Source of the DNA: Paraplanobispora takensis | Lineage (GTDB): Bacteria; Actinomycetota; Actinomycetes; Streptosporangiales; Streptosporangiaceae | Length of the DNA stretch: 64,000 nucleotides | Direction: 5' to 3' | NCBI RefSeq assembly: GCF_016863195.1 | Contig: NZ_BOOK01000005.1 | Coordinates: forward strand, 124,001 to 188,000 | Shown here: in pieces, positions 51,969 through 60,925 of the stretch | Layout of the letters: every line of letters starts with the position of its first letter | Position numbering within the stretch: position 1 is the stretch's first letter | The notes under the pieces: model-generated | What the model saw: the letters and a program-made list of their open reading frames with translations, nothing else | What the model was told of the DNA's origin: nothing | Database searches by the model: none | Program-made: the position numbers and the translations under genes

Positions 51969-53932
51969 CGGCGCGGTACGGGCCGGGATGACCGGACCAT
52001 GTTCCGGGCGCCGGGGATCCGCCGGGCGATGCGTTTGAGCAGCGGGTCGCGGCGCTCGGGCAGGGGTGCGGGCACGACGCCGCGGCGGATCTCCACCCGG
52101 CCGCCGCGGCTCATCTCCACGCCGAAGCGGAGCCCGACCTCCTCATCGTCCATCCGCAGGAACGGCACCCACGCGCCGGGGGCCAAAAAGCCGTGGCGGG
52201 GCAGGCGTTTCATCGGGACCCTGGCGATCAGCCGCCCGGCGGTGTGACCGGGCAGACCCGGCTCGACCAGGGCGGGGGCGCAGACCTCGCGCTCGCCGTC
52301 CGGTGCCTGGCGCAGCACCAGTTCGGCCGGGGACCCGCCGCCCGGCGGCATGTACGGCACGGGCACCACGACGAAGACGTGGTCGCGCCCGTGGGTGACC
52401 GTGGTCCCGGTCGAGACGAGGACGACCGACTCGGGGAAGGAGCGGGGCTCCACGCACAGGCCCAGCTCGCCGTGGTCGGACCACCAGGGGACCACCGGCC
52501 GCCCCGTGTGCTCCTGCGGCGATCCGGTGCAGTGCACCGGATCGCCGGCCACCCGGGCGCGCCCCTGGTGGACGCCGCCGCGCAGCCGCATGTGGACCTC
52601 CCACAGACCGGAGGGCAGGGTCCCGCCGGGGAGCGCGGAGGCGGCGTCGAGGGTCGCGGTGCCGGTGACCTGCACCCTGATCGCGTCGCCGTACGGGACG
52701 CGGACCACCGAGCAGCTGACGGGGAGCATGTGCACGGCCCCGGTCGCCTCGTGCCGGATGTAGACCTCGAAGCGGGTGCGGGAGACCGCGGCGGTGACGT
52801 CGGCCACGTCCGGCGGGAGCCGGAGCCCGTCCAGCGGCAGCGGCGAGGTCCAGAGCAGGCGGTTGTCCTCGTGCGGCAGGAAGCGGGTGGGGGTGCCGTC
52901 GCCCCGCATGATCTCCCCCGTGAGGTTCATCACGAGCATGCCGTCCCGCCAGGCGACGCTCTTGATCTCCGCCCGCAGGAAGGTGCCGCGCAGGGCGTGG
53001 GCCAGCGCGACGAGCTGGTCGAGCCGGCCCGCGCGCAGCAGCGCGGCCCGCGCCCGCAGCTGGACCGGCATGTAGTGGTCCAGCCTCCCGGGGAAGCGCC
53101 GCAGGACGATGTCCCGCAGCGTGGTGAAGGCCAGGGAGCGGTCGGCCGACGACGAGGTGAACCTGGTGCCGCCGAGCCGGCGCAGGACCGCGGTGCGGAA
53201 CCAGTGGGCGTACAGGCGGTCGCGCTTGCGCCCGCGGGGGACCGACTCGTCGATGACGTCGAGCAGCTTGTCCAGCTCCGCGGCGTGGGCGCGCGGGCCC
53301 ACCGGGTACTCGGGCCGCTCCCCCAGGTGACAGCAGACCTCTCCGGCCATCACGGTCACGGTCGCCGCCCGCAGGTAGGCCCGCAGGACGAAGGCCTGCT
53401 CCGCCAGCGGCCCGCCGGCGCCGGGGAAGGCGATGCCCTCGGCCACCAGGAACGCCCTGCGGTAGAGCTTGTGCGGCGTGAGCAGGGACAGCAGCCCGTC
53501 CCCGAGGACGTCGGCCCGCTGCCGGTCCCGGGAGAACGCCGCTGGCGCGGGCCCGTCGTCGCCGGCCAGCCGCCCGACGAGGACGTCGGCCTCCGTCTGG
53601 ACCGCGCGGTCGTACATCCGCGCCAGGGCCGTGCGATCCAGCTTGTCGCCCTGGTCGAGCATGTAGACGTACTCGCCCCTGGCGGCCTCCAGGGCGGCGT
53701 TGCGGCCGCGCATCGGAGAGCCGATGCGTGGCAGGTGCAGGACCCTGACGTTGGAGCGGGACTCGGCGATCACGTCGAGCCGCCGGGCGGTCCCGTCGTC
53801 GGAGCCGTCGTCGGCGAAGACGACCTCGTACTCCTCCGCGGCCATCGACTGTTCGATCACCGATCGGATGCACGCGTCAGCCGTATCACCGGGGTTGTGC
53901 ACCGGCACCACCACGCTGACCTTTATCCCCAT
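51953..53932 (-). CDS. Family 2 glycosyltransferase with long C-terminal region
   Basis: The 659-residue protein starts with VSVVVPVHNPGD, a GT-A nucleotide-sugar fold (about 1-230) with ADDGSDDGT; the acidic metal motif reads MLDQGD instead of a plain DXD. The C-terminal 400 residues contain repeated beta-rich segments, as in the actinomycete teichoic-acid/CDP-glycerol-type glycosyltransferases. It probably builds a cell-wall polymer; donor and acceptor are unknown. The ATG at 53932 has GGGCGG close by. It is convergent with the secreted hydrolase. Confidence 0.85.
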   Translation of the reverse strand: MGIKVSVVVPVHNPGDTADACIRSVIEQSMAAEEYEVVFADDGSDDGTARRLDVIAESRSNVRVLHLPRIGSPMRGRNAALEAARGEYVYMLDQGDKLDRTALARMYDRAVQTEADVLVGRLAGDDGPAPAAFSRDRQRADVLGDGLLSLLTPHKLYRRAFLVAEGIAFPGAGGPLAEQAFVLRAYLRAATVTVMAGEVCCHLGERPEYPVGPRAHAAELDKLLDVIDESVPRGRKRDRLYAHWFRTAVLRRLGGTRFTSSSADRSLAFTTLRDIVLRRFPGRLDHYMPVQLRARAALLRAGRLDQLVALAHALRGTFLRAEIKSVAWRDGMLVMNLTGEIMRGDGTPTRFLPHEDNRLLWTSPLPLDGLRLPPDVADVTAAVSRTRFEVYIRHEATGAVHMLPVSCSVVRVPYGDAIRVQVTGTATLDAASALPGGTLPSGLWEVHMRLRGGVHQGRARVAGDPVHCTGSPQEHTGRPVVPWWSDHGELGLCVEPRSFPESVVLVSTGTTVTHGRDHVFVVVPVPYMPPGGGSPAELVLRQAPDGEREVCAPALVEPGLPGHTAGRLIARVPMKRLPRHGFLAPGAWVPFLRMDDEEVGLRFGVEMSRGGRVEIRRGVVPAPLPERRDPLLKRIARRIPGARNMVRSSRPVPRRYTPN

Positions 53933-53992
53933 ACCGCCCAGGATGCGCGCCCTAACGGGCGGATGGGGCCTGACCTGCCGGTCTGGGGTGTT

Positions 53993-54760
53993 TCAGTACC
54001 ATCCCTTGGCCTGAGAATGACCCCAGGCGCCGCAGGGCGTGCCGTAGCGGCCCTTGATGTAGCCCAGCCCCCACTCGATCTGGGTGGCCGGGTTGGTCTG
54101 CCAGTCGGCGCCCGCGCTGGCCATCTTGTGACCGGGCAGCGACTGCGGGATGCCGTAGGCGCCGCTGGAGCGGTTCATCGCCCGCTCGTTCCAGCCGCTC
54201 TCCTTCATCCAGAGCTTCTCCAGGCAGCCCCACTGGTCGGCCCAGCCGCGCGCCTCCAGCATCTGCTTGGCGATCGCCCGGTTGCCGGTCGGGTTGGCGG
54301 TGCCGGCCGGGAGCTGCTTGGGGTCGAAGCCGCCGCCGCCCGGCGCCTCCTTGACGATCTTGATGGGGTCGAGCGGCTCGCGCCCCTCACGCTTGCGCTT
54401 GAGCGCGTCGGCCTTGAGCGCCTGGACCGCCTGTGCCTTCAGCGCGTCCGCCTGGGGGTCGGGCCCGAAGGGGTCGCCGCCGCCGAAGGCGTTGGCCAGC
54501 TGGTCGAGAGTGAGCGCCTGATCCGCCGGGGCGGAGGCGTTCTGGGCCGCGGTGTAGGCGGTGAACCCGCCGCCGCCCGCGACGACCACGGCCACCAGGC
54601 CGAGGATCAGACCGCGCTTGGGCGTCAGCCACCCCCGCGGTTTCGCCGGAGCCTTCGTCTTCGGAGTCTTCTCCGACTTCCTGCCGGTACGGCGGGAGCC
54701 GGGCGCCTGGCGCCCCTTCAGGGGCGGGCGCTCCTTCACGGGGGGCGATCCTGCACTCAC
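53993..54760 (-). CDS. Exported transglycosylase-like protein
   Basis: The 255-residue protein has a basic Lys/Arg/Pro N terminus, one membrane helix (about 50-68), a helical Ala/Lys linker, and a C-terminal SLT/lysozyme-like domain (about 165-255). This includes WMKESGWN with the putative catalytic Glu, SSGAYGIPQSLPGHKM and a W-G-L-G-Y-I segment. This is typical of secreted actinobacterial resuscitation or transglycosylase-like wall enzymes. It is divergent from the response regulator, sharing the region with a CRP-type site. The GTG at 54760 has no clear SD. Confidence 0.85.
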   Translation of the reverse strand: MSAGSPPVKERPPLKGRQAPGSRRTGRKSEKTPKTKAPAKPRGWLTPKRGLILGLVAVVVAGGGGFTAYTAAQNASAPADQALTLDQLANAFGGGDPFGPDPQADALKAQAVQALKADALKRKREGREPLDPIKIVKEAPGGGGFDPKQLPAGTANPTGNRAIAKQMLEARGWADQWGCLEKLWMKESGWNERAMNRSSGAYGIPQSLPGHKMASAGADWQTNPATQIEWGLGYIKGRYGTPCGAWGHSQAKGWY

Positions 54761-54900
54761 GACCTATGAGCTTGCCGTGCACAGGGGGGTGGTCCGCAAC
54801 CGGAACGGGAGAAGAGGGAGAGGTTGCGTGGAAAGTCACGCTGTTCACAAGGGCCCGACTCCCTGCTTACGAGGACTTTCCCGATATTTGACCCACTCTA

Positions 54901-54916
54901 TGTGATTTTCATCACA
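54901..54916. promoter_or_regulatory. CRP/GlxR-type binding site
   Basis: TGTGATTTTCATCACA fits the CRP consensus TGTGA-N6-TCACA exactly, with perfect 6-base arms. It lies between divergent genes 140 bases from one start and about 150 from the other. Actinobacterial Crp/GlxR proteins use this site. Confidence 0.7.
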
Positions 54917-55055
54917 TCGGCGTGGTGAAGGGGGGGCAGGGCTCCTCCTTGGGCCGGAGAGAAGGGCCCGGTACCGGACTTTCCACGCGTGAGGTTGTGA
55001 CATAGACCTCAGGTCACAGTCTCATGACATGGTGGGAGCTATAGGACGTTGCAAG

Positions 55056-55061
55056 AATAAT
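55056..55061 (+). promoter_or_regulatory. -10 box of leaderless response regulator gene
   Basis: AATAAT ends six bases before the GTG at 55068; no SD. Confidence 0.45.
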
Positions 55062-55067
55062 GACCAG

Positions 55068-55742
55068 GTGGCCGGCATTCTCCTCGTTGAAGACGACCCT
55101 TCGGTCAGGACCGCTCTGGAGCTGGCGCTGGCCCGCCAGGGCCATTCCGTGACCTCCTACGAGACGGGTGAGGAGGCGCTGGACCACATCCGCTCCCGCC
55201 GTCCCGAGATCGCCATCCTGGACGTCATGCTGCCCGGGATCGACGGGGTCGAGGTGTGCCGCAGGATCCGCAAGATGGACCAGCTGCCGGTGATCCTCCT
55301 CACCGCCAGGGGCGACGACCTCGACATCGTCGTGGGCCTGGAGGCCGGGGCCGACGACTACGTGGTCAAGCCGGTCGAGCCGCGCGTGCTGGACGCCCGC
55401 ATCCGCGCGGTCCTGCGCCGGGTGGAGTCGGCCACCTCCGACCGCATCACCTTCGGCGACCTGGTGGTGGACCGGGGGGCGCTCAAGGTCACGCTGGGCG
55501 GCCGGGAGGTCCACCTGACCCCCACCGAGCTCCGGCTCCTGCTGGAGCTGGTCCGCCATCCCGGCCAGGTGCTCAACCGGCGCTATCTGCTGCGGGCGGT
55601 GTGGGACCACACCCACGCCGCGGACTCCCGGCTGGTGGACGCCTGCGTGCAGCGGATCCGCGCCAAGATCGAGGCGGTGCCCGCCGAGCCGGAGTTCATC
55701 CACACCGTGCGCGGCTTCGGGTACCGGTTCAGCCCGCCGTGA
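55068..55742 (+). CDS. OmpR-family response regulator, AfsQ1-like
   Basis: The 224-residue protein has a receiver domain with acidic pocket E8-D9-D10, phospho-acceptor Asp52 (ILDVMLPG), Thr in LLTAR and Lys in VVKPVEPRVLDARIRAVLRR. A winged-helix output domain follows (about 125-224, LTPTELRLLLELVRHPGQ, then DSRLVDACVQRIRAK). The sequence strongly recalls Streptomyces AfsQ1, which controls antibiotic production and nitrogen/carbon balance. The GTG at 55068 gives the standard ILLVEDD start; the ATG at 55029 would add a non-family extension. It is coupled to the kinase by GTGA. Confidence 0.93.
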   Translation: MAGILLVEDDPSVRTALELALARQGHSVTSYETGEEALDHIRSRRPEIAILDVMLPGIDGVEVCRRIRKMDQLPVILLTARGDDLDIVVGLEAGADDYVVKPVEPRVLDARIRAVLRRVESATSDRITFGDLVVDRGALKVTLGGREVHLTPTELRLLLELVRHPGQVLNRRYLLRAVWDHTHAADSRLVDACVQRIRAKIEAVPAEPEFIHTVRGFGYRFSPP

Positions 55743-57175
55743 GGCGGATCTACACGGGGCTGCGCGGACGCCTGGTCATCGCCTTCACCCTGATCGCGGT
55801 CGCGGCCTCCGCCCTGGTGGCCGTGATCGGCTACGAGCTCGTCAAGAACCGGGTGATCGAACGCGCCGAGTACACGGCCGCGGCCAACGTGCGCGACACC
55901 CTGACGGGCAGCAGGTTCCCCATCAGCGCCCTGTGGCCGGGGGACAGCCCGCCGACCGACATGGAGATCACCGTCCTGCAGAAGAGCCTGCGGGTGCCCG
56001 GCGGCGCCGTGGTCGTCCGCTACGAGGACTTCCTGTACGCCGACGGCTCCTTCGGCATGAACGACGTGCCCGCCGACCTGCGCGCCCGCGCCGCCGACCG
56101 GATGGCCTACAAGCGTCAGGAGATCCGCGGGGCGATGTGGCTGGTGATCGGCACGCCCGTGTGGCGGGTGGAGCCCATCCACCTGCCGCAGCCGACCGGG
56201 ATGAGCGTCTTCGTGTTCGTCCCCCTCGCCGAGGAGGAGCACCTGCTGATCGGCATGCGCCAGCCGCTGGCGGTCGCCGGGGCCATCATGCTGGCCGTGG
56301 CCCTCGCGGCGGCCCTGGTGTCGGCCCAGCGCGTGCTGCTGCCGGTGCGGCGGCTCGGCACGGCCGCCCGGGCGCTCGGCGCCGGGCACCTGGACACCCG
56401 GCTGCCCGTGCACGGCCAGGACGAGCTGGCCGAGCTGACGGCCACCTTCAACGACACCGCCGCCGAACTGGAGCGCAGCGTGTCGGAGCTGCGGGCGCTG
56501 GAGGCGATGTCCCGCCGGTTCGTGGCCGACGTCTCCCACGAGCTGCGCACCCCGCTGACCGCGATGACCGCGGTGACCGACATGCTCTCCGAGGAGGCCG
56601 AGCGCCTGCCCAGGGAGCCGGCGGTGGCCGTACGGCTGGTGCTGCGCGAGATCGAACGGCTGCGCACCCTGGTGGAGCAGCTCATCGAGGCCAGCCGCTT
56701 CGACTCGGGCACGGCCACGCTCAACCTGGAGACCGTGAACATCTCCGACGCGATCGAGGACTGCCTGGAGATGCGCGGCTGGTCGCACCAGGTCAAGGTG
56801 AACGCGCCCCAGGGGCTGGCCTTCTCCGTCGACCCCCGGCGCTTCGACGTCATCGTCGCCAATCTGGTCGGCAACGCCCTGCGGCACGGGGAACCCCCCG
56901 TCACGGTGTCCGCCCGCAGCACCGAGCACGGTTTGGAGGTGAAGGTGCGCGATCACGGCAAGGGCATCCCGGCCACGGACCTGCCCCACGTGTTCAACCG
57001 CTTCTACAAGGCCGGCACGCGCGGTGACGGCAGCGGGCTCGGCCTGTCCATCGCCCGCTCCAACGCCCAGCTGCACGGCGGCACGATCTCGGTGCGCCCG
57101 CAGGATCCCGGCACGCTCTTCACCGTCTGGCTGCCCCCGGCGGGCGAGGGCCCGCAGGGAGAAGAACCGCGATGA
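55739..57175 (+). CDS. Sensor histidine kinase, AfsQ2-like
   Basis: The 478-residue protein has two membrane helices (about 12-32 and 175-198) around an extracellular sensor domain of about 140 residues. A HAMP domain, the dimerisation/H-box VSHELRTPLTAM with the phospho-His, and an ATPase domain with N-box (LVGNALRHG), DHGKGIP and GSGLGLSI follow. It phosphorylates the regulator just upstream, whose stop it overlaps by GTGA. Downstream, its stop overlaps the lipoprotein ATG, so all three are co-translated. Confidence 0.94.
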   Translation: MRRIYTGLRGRLVIAFTLIAVAASALVAVIGYELVKNRVIERAEYTAAANVRDTLTGSRFPISALWPGDSPPTDMEITVLQKSLRVPGGAVVVRYEDFLYADGSFGMNDVPADLRARAADRMAYKRQEIRGAMWLVIGTPVWRVEPIHLPQPTGMSVFVFVPLAEEEHLLIGMRQPLAVAGAIMLAVALAAALVSAQRVLLPVRRLGTAARALGAGHLDTRLPVHGQDELAELTATFNDTAAELERSVSELRALEAMSRRFVADVSHELRTPLTAMTAVTDMLSEEAERLPREPAVAVRLVLREIERLRTLVEQLIEASRFDSGTATLNLETVNISDAIEDCLEMRGWSHQVKVNAPQGLAFSVDPRRFDVIVANLVGNALRHGEPPVTVSARSTEHGLEVKVRDHGKGIPATDLPHVFNRFYKAGTRGDGSGLGLSIARSNAQLHGGTISVRPQDPGTLFTVWLPPAGEGPQGEEPR

Positions 57176-57747
57176 GAAGACCCTCCGCAAGGTTCGCACG
57201 GGGCGGGTTCGCCTGCCTCGTGACCACGGTCGCCCTCGTGCTCGGCGGCTGCGGCATCACGCCCACCGAGGTGCGGGACCTGGGCCGCCCGCCGGTGATC
57301 AGCTACAGCCCGACGTGGGTGACGGTCTATCTCGTCCGGCAGGGACGCCTGGAGCCCGCCCGGGTCCCGGTGGTCTCCGACTCCGTCGACAACATCGTGG
57401 ACACCCTGTTCCGGGCCGGCAAGCAGCCGCCCAAGCCGGGGCTGACGAGCGAGCTGATCGGCTTCAACCACTACGACAGCAAGACCACCCGCTACAGCGG
57501 CGCCTCCCAGCGCAACGACCCGGCCGGGGAGATGGGGTACCGGCTGAACGTGGTCCTGACCGGTGAGGGGAGGCTCTCCCGGCTGGGGCTCGCCCAGATC
57601 ACCTGCACGGTCCGGCAGAACAAGCAGGAGAGCATCTGGAGCGTCGAGATCACCCGGCTGTTCCCGGGGACCCCGGAGTCGCTGGGAGAGCACACCTGCT
57701 TCGAGTTCCGGAACCTGGCCGCCAGGGGCGTACGGCTGCCCCCGTGA
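57172..57747 (+). CDS. Lipoprotein with GerMN-like domain, two-component accessory
   Basis: The 191-residue protein has a lipoprotein signal peptide: Arg-rich start, hydrophobic core and L-G-G-C lipobox at Cys27. The mature part (about 45-185) looks like a GerMN-type fold (VTVYLVRQGRLEPARV, then a IVDTLF...GKQPP helix and late W-S-V-E-I strand). Lipoproteins encoded directly after a histidine kinase (LpqB with MtrAB, CseA with CseBC) modulate the sensor at the outer face of the membrane; a similar role is inferred. The ATG overlaps the kinase stop. The final codons lie in the first copy of a 50-bp tandem repeat. Confidence 0.78.
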   Translation: MRRPSARFARGGFACLVTTVALVLGGCGITPTEVRDLGRPPVISYSPTWVTVYLVRQGRLEPARVPVVSDSVDNIVDTLFRAGKQPPKPGLTSELIGFNHYDSKTTRYSGASQRNDPAGEMGYRLNVVLTGEGRLSRLGLAQITCTVRQNKQESIWSVEITRLFPGTPESLGEHTCFEFRNLAARGVRLPP

Positions 57748-57857
57748 GAATCGACCGTGCCGATCGAGGCGCCGCACGCGGCTGACCGCACCCGTGGGAA
57801 CCGGCCGCCCCGGTCACGATGTCGCAGGCGGCTGACCGCACCCGTGGGAACCGGCCG
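57741..57857. repeat. 50-bp tandem repeat across the lipoprotein stop codon
   Basis: The segment CCCGTGGGAACCGGCCG recurs at 57791 and 57841, and in altered form at 57741, spaced exactly 50 bases. The 30-base core copies at 57778-57807 and 57828-57857 are identical. The first copy carries the lipoprotein stop TGA, which reads TGG in the later copies. Confidence 0.85.
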
Positions 57858-57970
57858 TGCCGGCGGCGGCCCCTTCCACGGGGGGCGTCGTCCGCCTCCA
57901 GTACGGACGTGCCCCCCGTGGAGGGCCCGGCGGGCGGATCGGGCGCAGGGCTCCGGTCCGCCCGCTCGGC

Positions 57971-59293
57971 TCACATCGTCACGTCCTCCAGCATCTCCGT
58001 GACCAGCGCGGCGATCGGCGAGCGCTCGGAACGGGTCAGCGTGACGTGCGCGAACAGCGGGTGCCCCTTGAGCTTCTCCACCACGGCCACCACCCCGTCG
58101 TGCCTGCCCACACGCAGGTTGTCGCGCTGGGCGATGTCGTGGGTGAGCACGACCCGGGAGTTGGCGCCGATCCGGCTCAGGACCGTCAGCAGCACCCCGC
58201 GCTCCAGTGACTGGGCCTCGTCCACGATCACGAAGGCGTCGTGCAGCGAGCGCCCGCGGATGTGGGTGAGCGGGAGGACCTCCAGCATGCCCCGGTCGAT
58301 GACCTCCTCGATCACCTCGGGCGTGGTGATCGCGCCCAGGGTGTCGTAGACGGCCTGCGCCCAGGGGCCCATCTTCTCGTTCTCGGTGCCGGGCAGGTAT
58401 CCGAGCTCCTGGCCGCCCACGGCGTACAGCGGGCGGAAGACGATGACCTTGCGGTGCTGACGGCGCTCCAGGACCGCCTCCAGGCCCGCGCAGAGCGCGA
58501 GCGCGGACTTGCCGGTGCCGGCGCGCCCGCCCATCGAGACGATGCCGACCTCGGGGTCCATCAGCAGGTCCAGGGCGATGCGCTGCTCGGCGGAGCGGCC
58601 GTGCAGCCCGAAGACCTCGCGGTCGCCGCGGACCAGGCGCACGGTCTTGTCCGGCAGCACGCGGCCCAGCGCCGACCCCCGGCTCGACAGCAGCCGCAGT
58701 CCGGTGTGCGTGGGCAGCTCCCGGGCCTCGGTTATGTCGGCGGTGCCGTGCTCGAACAGCGCCTCGACGTCCTCGTCGGCCACCTGGATCTCGTCCATGC
58801 CCGTCCAGCCGGACTCCACGACGAGCTCGGCGCGGTACTCCTCGGCGGCGAGGCCGATGGAGGCGGCCTTGATGCGCATCGGGAGGTCCTTGGACACCAG
58901 CACCACGTCGAGACCCTCGGCGGCCAGCGAGCGCGCCACGGTCAGGATGCGGGTGTCGTTGTCGCCGAGCCGGAACCCGACGGGCAGGATGGACGGGTCG
59001 CTGTGGTTGAGCTCGACCCGGATGGTGCCCTCGCCGATCGGCATGGGCTCGTCCAGACGTCCGTGGGTCACCCTCAGGTCGTCCAGGCGCCGTAGCGCCT
59101 TGCGAGCGAAGTAGCCCAGCTCCGGATGGTGCCGCTTGCCCTCCAGCTCGGTGATGACGACGATCGGGATGACCACCTCGTGTTCGGCGAAGCGGCTTAT
59201 CGCCGCCGGGTCAGCCAGAAGGACCGAGGTGTCCAGGACGTACGTGCGCCGGTTGCCGGCCGACGACGCGGATGCGGACGAAGGGTGTGCCAC
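57971..59293 (-). CDS. phoH2: PIN-PhoH fusion ATPase (PhoH2-like)
   Basis: The 440-residue protein has an N-terminal PIN nuclease domain (about 15-150: YVLDTSVLL with the first acidic residue, later Asp in GDNDTRIL) and a C-terminal PhoH ATPase domain with Walker [10 protein letters not shown] and Walker [12 protein letters not shown]. PhoH2 proteins act as RNA helicase-nucleases. The GTG at 59293 is preferred over an ATG at 59314 because GGGGGAG lies 5-6 bases upstream of the GTG. A perfect hairpin (59306-59325) abuts that ribosome site. In mycobacteria an antitoxin-like ORF precedes phoH2; I see none here. Confidence 0.92.
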   Translation of the reverse strand: MAHPSSASASSAGNRRTYVLDTSVLLADPAAISRFAEHEVVIPIVVITELEGKRHHPELGYFARKALRRLDDLRVTHGRLDEPMPIGEGTIRVELNHSDPSILPVGFRLGDNDTRILTVARSLAAEGLDVVLVSKDLPMRIKAASIGLAAEEYRAELVVESGWTGMDEIQVADEDVEALFEHGTADITEARELPTHTGLRLLSSRGSALGRVLPDKTVRLVRGDREVFGLHGRSAEQRIALDLLMDPEVGIVSMGGRAGTGKSALALCAGLEAVLERRQHRKVIVFRPLYAVGGQELGYLPGTENEKMGPWAQAVYDTLGAITTPEVIEEVIDRGMLEVLPLTHIRGRSLHDAFVIVDEAQSLERGVLLTVLSRIGANSRVVLTHDIAQRDNLRVGRHDGVVAVVEKLKGHPLFAHVTLTRSERSPIAALVTEMLEDVTM

Positions 59294-59305
59294 GCGTTCT
59301 CCCCC

Positions 59306-59325
59306 GGGCGCCATGGCTGGCGCCC
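59306..59325 (-). promoter_or_regulatory. Hairpin next to the phoH ribosome site
   Basis: GGGCGCCA and TGGCGCCC form a perfect 8-bp stem with a 4-base loop ending directly before the GGGGGAG ribosome site of the phoH-like gene; it could control translation. Confidence 0.5.
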
Positions 59326-59437
59326 TGCCATGAGCTGGGATGCGGACCGGACCCGGGCCCGCGTTCTCGGCTCGCCGAGAGGGACCGGTGGCCGGCCCTC
59401 CCTGACGCGTCGTGACGCAAAGGCGGGCCCTCTCCGG

Positions 59438-59462
59438 AGTAGGCGGACTGTGCCCGCCTACT
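59438..59462. terminator. Hairpin between the prenyltransferase gene and phoH2
   Basis: AGTAGGCGG and CCGCCTACT are perfect 9-base arms with a 7-base loop, 74 bases after the prenyltransferase stop. On the plus strand it is followed by TTCTT. Confidence 0.65.
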
Positions 59463-59535
59463 TCTTACGGTACGTCCTGAATACCCACCTTCCAATGACG
59501 CACGCGTGACCGGAAGGAGGTGTTCACGTTGCGTT

Positions 59536-60303
59536 TCAGGTGCCGTACCGTCGGTGCCGCGCGGCATACGAACGGAGGGCCCGCAGAAAGTCGACCCTGC
59601 GGAAGTCAGGCCAGTAGGCCTCGCAGAAGTAGAACTCGGAGTGGGCACTCTGCCAGAGCAGGAAGCCGGACAGCCGCTGCTCCCCCGATGTCCGGATGAC
59701 CAGGTCCGGATCGGGCTGACCGCGCGTGTAGAGATGCTCCGCGATGTGCTCCACATCGAGGACCTCGACCAGGTCCTCGATGGTCGCCCCCTTGCTGGCG
59801 TGCTCCAGGAGGAGGGAGCGCACCGCATCAGCGATCTCACGCCTTCCTCCATACCCAACCGCAACGTTCACAATCAAACCGGGACGGTGCGATGTTGCTT
59901 CTTTTGCATTTTTAAGGACATGAGCCGTGTGATCGGGCAGGAGGTCGAGCGCGCCCATGGGCTTGATGTGCCACCCGGCGGCCACGAGCTCCTGGACCAC
60001 GTCCTCGATGATCTTCATGAGGGGTTCGAGCTCGTCCTTGGAGCGGTTGATGTTGTCGCTGGACAGCAGCCAGACCGTGACGACCTCGACGCCCGCCTCC
60101 CGGCACCAGCCGAGCAGCTCGGAGATCTTGTCGGCTCCCTTGCGGTGCCCCCGGCTGACGTCCTCGATGCCCATCGCGCGGGCCCAGCGGCGGTTGCCGT
60201 CGACGATGACTCCGACGTGACGGGGCACCATGTCCCGATCACGGGACAGCTTGGTCTCCAGTCGCCGTTCGTACAACCGGTAGACGAGATCACGCACGCC
60301 CAT
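59536..60303 (-). CDS. uppS: cis-Prenyltransferase (UppS / Z-FPP synthase)
   Basis: The 255-residue isoprenyl transferase has VIVDGNRRWA with the metal-binding Asp, RGHRKGADKI, a SSDNINRS loop, and RTSGEQRLSGFLLWQSAHSEFYF. These enzymes add IPP units in cis to make undecaprenyl or decaprenyl diphosphate carriers, or short Z-farnesyl diphosphate as Rv1086 does. By gene order this one sits at the Rv1086 position, so chain length is undecided. The ATG at 60303 has GGAGGGG upstream. IspH of region 2 supplies its substrate. Confidence 0.93.
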   Translation of the reverse strand: MGVRDLVYRLYERRLETKLSRDRDMVPRHVGVIVDGNRRWARAMGIEDVSRGHRKGADKISELLGWCREAGVEVVTVWLLSSDNINRSKDELEPLMKIIEDVVQELVAAGWHIKPMGALDLLPDHTAHVLKNAKEATSHRPGLIVNVAVGYGGRREIADAVRSLLLEHASKGATIEDLVEVLDVEHIAEHLYTRGQPDPDLVIRTSGEQRLSGFLLWQSAHSEFYFCEAYWPDFRRVDFLRALRSYAARHRRYGT

Positions 60304-60384
60304 GTGGAGCCCCTCCCCTCAACGCCCGTGGTCGAAGGGCGCTGACAGGCAATTATCACCGCCGGCGGGACTTGTCCGTCCCTT

Positions 60385-60918
60385 CTAAGAGATTCTGCTG
60401 GACTTGTCAGACTTGTGCGATCCCAGGCACTCCTCGGCCTCCGTCACGAGCATCTCCACGAACTCGCTCAGCTCGGCCGACGTCAGCACCGCGCGCAGTC
60501 CCACGCCGTCGCTGCCCCAGGCCTCCAGGAAGGCCCTCCTGGTCAGTTTCCACTCTCCGGCCGGACCCCGCTCCTGCGGCGTCCACATCGGGATCGTGCG
60601 CAGCTGGCAGCGCAGCTCGCCCCCTCCCACCAGGCCCTTCCTGGCCCGGTAACGAAAAGCGAACAGTTCCCCCTCGTCGGGCAGATCGGGGAAGCGGTCG
60701 TCCGGGTCGGGCCAGCGCCCGTCACCCCGGGCCCGGGCCTCGGCGACCCCTCTGGCCAGCCGGCTCAGGAACCAGCCGCACCGCTCGCCCACCGTCCCGT
60801 ACGGCGCGCCGTCGCGGTGCAGCTCCAAAGTGACCTCGTACGGCGAACCGAGGCTGTCCCGGCACGCGATGGGCGTGACAGTCAGGTATGAACCATCCAC
60901 GCATCGCAGTCCGCCCAC
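60385..60918 (-). CDS. Hypothetical protein (177 aa), leaderless
   Basis: The soluble, acidic/aromatic protein has no membrane helix. Motifs include HRDGAPYGTVGERCGWFLSRL, DDRFPDLPDEGELFAFRYRAR and MWTPQERGPAGEWKLTRRAFLEAWG. I recognise no family; the even coding signature and the TACGCT box seven bases before the GTG at 60918 support it as real. It lies 81 bases upstream of the prenyltransferase gene on the same strand and may be co-expressed. Confidence 0.7.
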   Translation of the reverse strand: MGGLRCVDGSYLTVTPIACRDSLGSPYEVTLELHRDGAPYGTVGERCGWFLSRLARGVAEARARGDGRWPDPDDRFPDLPDEGELFAFRYRARKGLVGGGELRCQLRTIPMWTPQERGPAGEWKLTRRAFLEAWGSDGVGLRAVLTSAELSEFVEMLVTEAEECLGSHKSDKSSRIS

Positions 60919-60925
60919 GTCACAG

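Larger units (their letters stand above)
54761..55067. other. Divergent regulatory region, transglycosylase / response regulator
   Basis: About 300 bases without a gene. It holds a CRP/FNR-type palindrome (54901-54916), a TTGACC element just left of it (54888-54893), a wider TGTGAC/GTCACA repeat (54996-55018) and the AATAAT box before the regulator start. Confidence 0.6.

Noticed and set aside
59529-59706. 57-codon antisense gene after AAGGAGGTG
   Set aside because: Codon usage is unlike real genes here and it runs antisense into the prenyltransferase gene; kept only as a low-interest observation, not as a gene.
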